Assembly: GCF_900094935.1 (NCBI RefSeq)
Contig: NZ_FMBA01000021.1
Location: 1-39,320 of the forward strand
Origin: Gilliamella intestini
GTDB taxonomy: Bacteria; Pseudomonadota; Gammaproteobacteria; Enterobacterales; Orbaceae
Length of the DNA stretch: 39,320 bases
Reading direction: 5' to 3'
Numbering within the stretch: position 1 is the first letter of the stretch; each line of letters starts with the position of its first letter. The notes under the pieces were generated by a model. It saw nothing but the letters and a program-made list of their open reading frames with translations. It ran no database searches and had not been told where the DNA came from. Shown piece by piece: positions 35,267 to 39,320 of this stretch. Made by a program: the position numbers and the translations under genes.

Positions 35267-35848
35267 TTAAAATAAATCAATTGTATTTCCCACTGGCTTT
35301 AAAACATCACTAAAATTATCAACAAAATATTGTACGGCTCCACCATCTCCTAAATGAGGATTAGCTTTAACTATAGAAGTAGCTACATCTGTATCCTTTA
35401 GTACTTCGTATGCTTGAACTTTCGATCTGTAACCAAATACATCATGTGCCTTAACTTGAGCACTTTTCCATAAGGCTTCTTTTGAACCTTTTGCAGCTTC
35501 TAAACTTGCTTTAGATAAATAAAATTCTGACTGTCCAGGAACCCCTCCATAAATAATATCACCTTTTTTTAGCTTTCCTACTACCCAGTCGTCGATACCT
35601 GGATAATCTCCCTGACCTTGCCACTTAGACGCCTTCTTTACTAATTCATCTAAAGAACACTCACTTAACCCAAACGGATCCACCCAAGCATTGCTATCAT
35701 GCACATACGCATAAAAATTCGGGTTATTACCTGCTAACCCTATCGGATCTTGGCTAATATATAAGCCGGTTTCAGGATTATAATATCGGAAACGATTATA
35801 ATAAAGCCCCGTTTCAACATCCTCAGAATTTGGAGATAGAATTAACCG
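35267..35848 (-). CDS. Orphan Rhs tip A with a C-terminal toxin domain, partial
   Basis: The open frame follows a TGA at 35849-35851. It first encodes the end of an Rhs core: [19 protein letters not shown], then [26 protein letters not shown] variable domain of about 130 residues follows the DPFGL boundary ([13 protein letters not shown] ... ). No ATG, GTG or TTG lies in the core part before GTG 35704, so an independent start is unlikely to be efficient and the tip may be silent. The toxin part includes [31 protein letters not shown] and [13 protein letters not shown]. These recall ADP-ribosyltransferase or TNT-type NAD-acting toxins, a weak assignment. The sequence upstream of the frame is repeated at tip C. 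Confidence 0.75.
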   Translation of the reverse strand, partial: RLILSPNSEDVETGLYYNRFRYYNPETGLYISQDPIGLAGNNPNFYAYVHDSNAWVDPFGLSECSLDELVKKASKWQGQGDYPGIDDWVVGKLKKGDIIYGGVPGQSEFYLSKASLEAAKGSKEALWKSAQVKAHDVFGYRSKVQAYEVLKDTDVATSIVKANPHLGDGGAVQYFVDNFSDVLKPVGNTIDLF

Positions 35849-35889
35849 TCACTTTTAACGGATAAATACACAGAATTTAGGATACGGTC
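35705..35889 (-). repeat. Rhs-tip junction repeat, copy A
   Basis: This segment is shared with 38100-38309. It covers the Rhs-core end and also about 45 bases of upstream non-coding DNA (on the minus strand GACCGTATCCTAAATTCTGT, then GTATTTATCCGTTAAAAGTG). The non-coding part resembles the outer end of IS256-family elements as I remember them. It begins 25 bases after the stop of the LRR immunity gene. Confidence 0.65.
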
Positions 35890-35914
35890 GTTTTATTATT
35901 ATTTTTTGACTTTG

Positions 35915-36589
35915 TTATTTAATAATTCTTACATCCACTTTCTCTTTTAAACTATCTATTAAAGTGTAATCAGTAATTTTTTTACACTTTTCAATGAGTA
36001 ATTTTTGTAGTGATTTCAATTCTTTTATAGCTTGTATATCCTCTAAAATGCTGTTTCTCGCTAATAATAATTCTTTTATTGGAAGCATTTCTATACCTGC
36101 TAATGCTTCTATTTTCGAACTATAAATATGAACAATTTGCAATTTTTGTAATTCTGACAATTCTTTAAGATTTGTATTAGGAAGTTTTGAAATCACCAAA
36201 CTTTGCAAAGTGTGTGTATTATTCAAATTTATTAGCCCTTTCCAATATTCACTACCTAAATGTTTAATTTTAGGGAATTTTGAAACATCTATTTTGAATT
36301 TTTGTTTATCCAAATAGAGCTTTTCCAAATTTTCAAGAAAATATATTCCCTCTGTATTAATTGCATTTCCAATAGTGCTTAATGATAAAATCTTTAGCTG
36401 TGTAGAAATTTTCTCAAACACTTTAAAATCTATTTTAACATCGCTATTCTCTCTCCCCAATATCCCTCTTAATTGAATTTGAGAAACTTTCATTCGAATG
36501 GCGTAATTTATCCCCTCTTCTAAATCGTTTGAATGAATTATTAAATACTTTCCATTCAAATTTTCTCTTATTGTTTTATCTAATGACAT
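35915..36589 (-). CDS. Leucine-rich-repeat protein, candidate immunity for toxin tip B
   Basis: The 224-residue protein has at least six leucine-rich units of about 22 residues, for example [61 protein letters not shown] and [16 protein letters not shown]. It has no signal peptide, so it is cytoplasmic. Its ATG (36589) overlaps the end of toxin tip B by 10 bases, which implies co-translation. LRR proteins are a known class of immunity protein in polymorphic toxin loci. A cytoplasmic immunity protein is consistent with a nuclease toxin. Confidence 0.7.
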   Translation of the reverse strand: MSLDKTIRENLNGKYLIIHSNDLEEGINYAIRMKVSQIQLRGILGRENSDVKIDFKVFEKISTQLKILSLSTIGNAINTEGIYFLENLEKLYLDKQKFKIDVSKFPKIKHLGSEYWKGLINLNNTHTLQSLVISKLPNTNLKELSELQKLQIVHIYSSKIEALAGIEMLPIKELLLARNSILEDIQAIKELKSLQKLLIEKCKKITDYTLIDSLKEKVDVRIIK

Positions 36590-37134
36590 TTTATTCCTTT
36601 TCCTTTTTGATTATTAAATTTGGTTTCAAAGTCATCTGCTTTTTTTACAATATCATCGTATAGCGATTTGTTATTTAGTTCTGCGTCTTTTAGGAGCTTT
36701 TCTCCTGGTGAATTGATTGAGTTTTTAAATGTTGGGTCTTTTACAGCATTATTTCTTCTAATTAGTTCTGCTTCTACCATTAATCCTATTTTGTCATCCC
36801 CAAAATCAACGTGTATTCCTTGAGTCACATTAGCTTTACCTCCAACTCTTTGTTTCATTGAAGTATACATTCTATCTTTTGCTCCCTTACCAATATACCA
36901 ATCTGTACCGTCAGTAAACATATATGTACCTGTTAACCCAAATGGGTCTATCCAAGTGTTGGCATCATGAACGTAATTATACAAAGCCATACCGCCTGCT
37001 AACCCTATCGGGTCTTGGCTTATATAAGTTCCTGTATTACTGTCGTAATACCTAAACCGATTATAATAAAGCCCGTCTAGTTCTTGGTCTTCATACTGCC
37101 CCGGTTGCCGGAATGGAATGGAAAACTTATCTTC
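36580..37134 (-). CDS. Orphan Rhs tip B with a GIY-YIG-type nuclease toxin, partial
   Basis: After a TAA (37135-37137) the frame encodes the last part of an Rhs core: [46 protein letters not shown] and [11 protein letters not shown]. The first usable start is ATG 36990, inside the core. The toxin domain begins [17 protein letters not shown], where Tyr-Met-Phe and Trp-Tyr-Ile-Gly match the GIY and YIG elements. A following basic [11 protein letters not shown] and a Glu in [13 protein letters not shown] fit the catalytic Arg and Glu of GIY-YIG nucleases. The DNA target is inferred. This tip retains more of the core (PGQYEDQE) than tips A and C and lacks their shared junction. Confidence 0.78.
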   Translation of the reverse strand, partial: EDKFSIPFRQPGQYEDQELDGLYYNRFRYYDSNTGTYISQDPIGLAGGMALYNYVHDANTWIDPFGLTGTYMFTDGTDWYIGKGAKDRMYTSMKQRVGGKANVTQGIHVDFGDDKIGLMVEAELIRRNNAVKDPTFKNSINSPGEKLLKDAELNNKSLYDDIVKKADDFETKFNNQKGKGIKCH

Positions 37135-37195
37135 TTAAAAAAATAACTTTAAAAAGTTGACTTGTTTATTTCTACTCTTCAGCTTTTATTAATTG

Positions 37196-37627
37196 TTACC
37201 TATTTAAAAAAATATCTAAACTAGATTTAAAACTCTCATCTTTAAATTGTTTCTTCTTTTCTATTAAATAATTATTTGCTTTGATATATATATCTTCTTT
37301 ACAATTAATACTTAATATTTTATCATTATTTACCTTATTTATTATTAGAAATTGACTATTCTTATAATCAAAAATAATATCTTTTACAGATACAGCACCT
37401 TTTTTTGAATTATTAAAATTATAATAATATTGAAAAGTTACATGTTCTTTTGAAATATTAATAAAGCCACACTTTTTTTCTTTAACCTCAGAAAAAATTT
37501 TTAATGTAAAAGAATCGTAACCCTTATCATATTGATAGGATTTTATATAAAACTTAGGTTTAGAAAATGAGAACATAATTAATAAATATATTATTAAAAA
37601 AATTATTATTGAAATTAACTTGGACAT
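37196..37627 (-). CDS. Membrane-anchored candidate immunity protein for toxin tip C
   Basis: The 143-residue protein starts [19 protein letters not shown], a signal anchor, and then has a Lys-, Tyr- and Asn-rich beta-type domain facing the periplasm. Its ATG overlaps the end of toxin tip C by 13 bases, so they are coupled. Exported immunity proteins usually guard against toxins that act in the periplasm or on the cell wall, which agrees with the peptidase-like tip C. No named family is recognised. Codon use is strongly AT-biased. Confidence 0.65.
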   Translation of the reverse strand: MSKLISIIIFLIIYLLIMFSFSKPKFYIKSYQYDKGYDSFTLKIFSEVKEKKCGFINISKEHVTFQYYYNFNNSKKGAVSVKDIIFDYKNSQFLIINKVNNDKILSINCKEDIYIKANNYLIEKKKQFKDESFKSSLDIFLNR

Positions 37628-38265
37628 TTTATTTTAGGTTTTAATGAATTTATTTTTTTAGCTAATGAAGCGGGCGTAATCCATTTATACCAAGGCATTT
37701 TCATTTCTTTTATACCTGCTGCTTGAGATGCACCATACGCAAAACTTGCACATTGTCTATTACGCAAATTATATCCTTTTGTTCCATTTTCAACATCAAA
37801 ATTATCAACATACTTTTTTAAATTAGACATTTGCATATCATCTAAATCGAATGATATAGAGGTTAATTCAGAACTTCTTAAATGAGAGGTATCTGGACTT
37901 ACTAATGTACCCTCCATTTTAGAGAAAAATAGTCTTGGAAGGTCTCCTTTTTCAAATCCTATATTATCAGCTGTTCCTGGCCATTGACCTATATAAGTTG
38001 TTTTTCCATTCTCAGTAACACCAATGAAAGCATGCCCTATAGGATCTCCATTTGGGGAGTCTGAGAATATAGTTAATATCCCACTTAACCGGAACACATC
38101 AACCATCGTATTCGAATCATGCACATATGCATAAAAATTCGGGTTATTACCTGCTAGCCCGATAGGGTCTTGACTTATATAAGTTCCTGTATTACTGTCG
38201 TAATACCTGAAACGATTATAATAAAGCCCCGTTTCAACATCCTCAGAATTTGGTGACAGGATCAA
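37615..38265 (-). CDS. Orphan Rhs tip C with a permuted papain-like (NlpC/P60-type) toxin domain
   Basis: The frame opens after TGA 38269-38271 and can start at TTG 38265. It encodes the Rhs end ([46 protein letters not shown]). The boundary is altered: VDVFRL instead of WVDPFGL. The toxin part has [19 protein letters not shown] early and [18 protein letters not shown] late. A His in a GHAF-type strand followed much later by Cys in an xxxCxxF helix is the order of circularly permuted NlpC/P60 or LRAT/DUF4105-like thiol hydrolases. Such domains cut peptidoglycan peptides or acyl bonds. The assignment rests on these two motifs only. Confidence 0.7.
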   Translation of the reverse strand: MILSPNSEDVETGLYYNRFRYYDSNTGTYISQDPIGLAGNNPNFYAYVHDSNTMVDVFRLSGILTIFSDSPNGDPIGHAFIGVTENGKTTYIGQWPGTADNIGFEKGDLPRLFFSKMEGTLVSPDTSHLRSSELTSISFDLDDMQMSNLKKYVDNFDVENGTKGYNLRNRQCASFAYGASQAAGIKEMKMPWYKWITPASLAKKINSLKPKIKCPS

Positions 38266-38309
38266 CCGTCACTTTTAACGAATAAATACACAAAATTTGG
38301 GATGGGGTC
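38100..38309 (-). repeat. Rhs-tip junction repeat, copy C
   Basis: This matches 35705-35889 over the Rhs-core end and the adjacent non-coding part (on the minus strand CCCAAATTTTGTGTATTTAT, then TCGTTAAAAGTGACGG). Differences are scattered single bases. It begins three bases past the stop of the Imm11-like gene, so the junction repeat marks the border between modules D and C. Confidence 0.65.
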
Positions 38310-38311
38310 TT

Positions 38312-38884
38312 TTATTCGAAAAAATCTGGTTGTTGTTGATTACCTTCTTTTATAAAACCAATTCCATTTATTCCTATCTTGTTACACAAATCAACAAAAG
38401 TTTCATCAACAATAATAATTGATTTTGATTCTTGCATTCTGCAAATATGAACGTTTTGCAAATTCTCTTTATTTAGGTACAAAACAATTATTTTAATAGG
38501 ACTATTAGGAACATTTTTAATTAATGGACGGACTTCTGACCTAGAATAATCTATGCACTCTATAACTTTTAGTAAATTTAAAACATAAAACGAGTTTTCT
38601 ATAATTCCATTTTCTGAAGAAACTATAGTAGCAGGTAAAAATTCACAATCATTACCTAATAATCGCTCAAATTCTGTCTTAAATTTTGTACTTACCAAAG
38701 GAGCTCCAATCGTTGGTAGAATATCATAGTTTAGCAGATACTTATCTATTTTATCTACGGTATATTTTATTGGATTGCTTTTCCCAAAGAATACTCCATT
38801 TTCTAATTCTTTTTTATCTGAATTTCCATCAAATGAAAAGAAAACATCTCGCTTATAAAAAATTGAAAGCCTATAATAATTCAT
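38312..38884 (-). CDS. Imm11/DUF1629-like immunity protein, candidate partner of the AHH toxin
   Basis: The 190-residue protein resembles the DUF1629 (Imm11) family: a variable N-terminus, then LPTIGAPLVSTKFKTEFERL, the segment CEFLPATIVSSENG, then SFYVLNLLKVIECIDYSRS, and a C-terminal part with HICRMQESKSIIIVDE. Imm11 members are often found behind HNH/AHH-type nuclease toxins. The ATG at 38884 lies five bases after the stop of the AHH domain gene. There is no signal peptide. The family call is by memory of the motif pattern, not a search. Confidence 0.65.
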   Translation of the reverse strand: MNYYRLSIFYKRDVFFSFDGNSDKKELENGVFFGKSNPIKYTVDKIDKYLLNYDILPTIGAPLVSTKFKTEFERLLGNDCEFLPATIVSSENGIIENSFYVLNLLKVIECIDYSRSEVRPLIKNVPNSPIKIIVLYLNKENLQNVHICRMQESKSIIIVDETFVDLCNKIGINGIGFIKEGNQQQPDFFE

Positions 38885-38889
38885 AAAAA

Positions 38890-39243
38890 TTAACCTTTAC
38901 AATGTAATTTAATTTTACCTTTTCTTAAATCCTGTCTTGTATCATTAATCAAATTTTGCATAGCATCGTGATATTGCTCTTTTGTCCAATTATTTTCTTT
39001 CCCAAAAGACACTAAATCATCTAATTGTACTCTCATGTCAGCATTGTATTGAGCATGGAGTTTATTGTATCCGCTATGGATTGATCTTATTGGATGAAAT
39101 TGTCTATCTGTTGGCAAATAAATAGTATTCTTCATATTATGTATGTCATATCCACTAAGTTTAAATATCTCATGTGGTTTCGCTCCTTCAGCAAGTGATT
39201 TCGGAATAATATGATGTAATTGAAAACCATCTATCTTGGGCAT
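38890..39243 (-). CDS. AHH/HNH-type nuclease toxin tip D, 5'-truncated
   Basis: The sequence reads MPKIDGFQLHHIIPKSLAEG and later YLPTDRQFHPIRSIHSGYN with further His. LHHIIP, NTIYLPT and the spaced His-Pro and HxGYN elements are the signature of AHH-type HNH nucleases found at the C-terminus of polymorphic toxins. The frame remains open only five codons before ATG 39243 and no Rhs core precedes it; instead an IS-like sequence begins. It was therefore probably cut by IS insertion and is now without its delivery part. The ATG has no good ribosome binding site. Confidence 0.75.
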   Translation of the reverse strand: MPKIDGFQLHHIIPKSLAEGAKPHEIFKLSGYDIHNMKNTIYLPTDRQFHPIRSIHSGYNKLHAQYNADMRVQLDDLVSFGKENNWTKEQYHDAMQNLINDTRQDLRKGKIKLHCKG

Positions 39244-39255
39244 ATTATGTAATAG

Positions 39256-39320
39256 TCTCTACTTAATCTGACATTTAAGTTGTTTTATAACACAAAAGGA
39301 GAGTCAGAAATGAATCAAAC
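39256..39320 (+). mobile_element. Probable IS element left end with transposase start, cut by window edge
   Basis: The toxin frame stops being Rhs-like near 39256. On the plus strand, AAAGGAGAGTCAGAA precedes ATG 39310 (reads MNQT, then the window ends), a strong ribosome binding site about six bases before the start. The stretch CTTAATCTGACATTTAAG just upstream could be part of a terminal repeat. The family cannot be told from 11 coding bases. Confidence 0.4.
39310..39320 (+). CDS. Start of a plus-strand gene (likely transposase), partial
   Basis: Only the first three complete codons (Met-Asn-Gln) are inside the window. The strong upstream AGGAG supports a real start. Placement at the truncated end of a toxin gene suggests a transposase. 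Confidence 0.4.

Overview
This AT-rich window most likely comes from a gammaproteobacterium of the Orbaceae (Gilliamella, Frischella or a relative, i.e. insect-gut symbionts). This is inferred from housekeeping proteins that look enteric or Pasteurellaceae-like (ErpA, HemL, Bcp, ZntB, PbpC, RraB, RluB, ChiP, PrfA-PrmC-KdsA), from the low GC, and from the dense Rhs and IS remnants. No database search was possible, so the taxonomy is inference.

Layout. 1-1836: the end of an IS3-family insertion sequence, a tRNA-Cys on the plus strand with a clean promoter, a small conserved-looking protein, a MITE-like repeat, and a tRNA-Leu/tRNA-Gly pair on the minus strand. These three tRNAs correspond to E. 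coli glyW-cysT-leuZ but are split and partly inverted. 2049-7496: erpA, hemL, bcp, a PerM-type permease, a HerA-like ATPase (YjgR) and a YdcH-like protein. 7552-11070: the Mg2+ P-type ATPase gene mgtA behind a roughly 490-nt leader with two upstream ORFs and a long stem-loop, plus a separate 26-residue basic ORF downstream. 11405-18717: topB and zntB (minus), then argS and pbpC (plus). 18765-21297: a monooxygenase pseudogene broken by one in-frame amber codon, an amidohydrolase preceded by a terminator-like leader, a second MITE-like repeat, and kptA. 21468-26229: a lipoprotein, rluB, yciO, rnm and, divergently, rraB. 26301-30638: a chitin-use operon, chiP then a GH20 chitobiase, with a CRP-like site placed for class I activation. 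31096-33992: prfA-prmC-kdsA on the minus strand without hemA or sirB genes.

34.7-39.3 kb is the most interesting region. It is an array on the minus strand of four different polymorphic-toxin tips, each followed by a candidate immunity gene: AHH nuclease plus Imm11-like; permuted papain-like (NlpC/P60-type) domain plus membrane-anchored protein; GIY-YIG nuclease plus leucine-rich-repeat protein; and an unassigned, possibly NAD-related domain plus a small protein. Three tips still carry the last 40-60 residues of an Rhs core (YYNRFRYY ... SQDPIGLAG ... DPFGL) but no full-length rhs gene is present. Two of the three share the same upstream junction, which resembles an IS256-family end. The array looks like a store of orphan rhs tips that could recombine onto a full rhs gene elsewhere, with immunity genes kept for protection from kin.

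A second cross-window signal is an interspersed repeat present four times (335, 1383-1496, 20549-20739, 30740-30841). Two copies pair it with an IS3-like terminal sequence, so it may be a non-autonomous element (MITE). One copy abuts the kptA start codon and one lies upstream of chiP.
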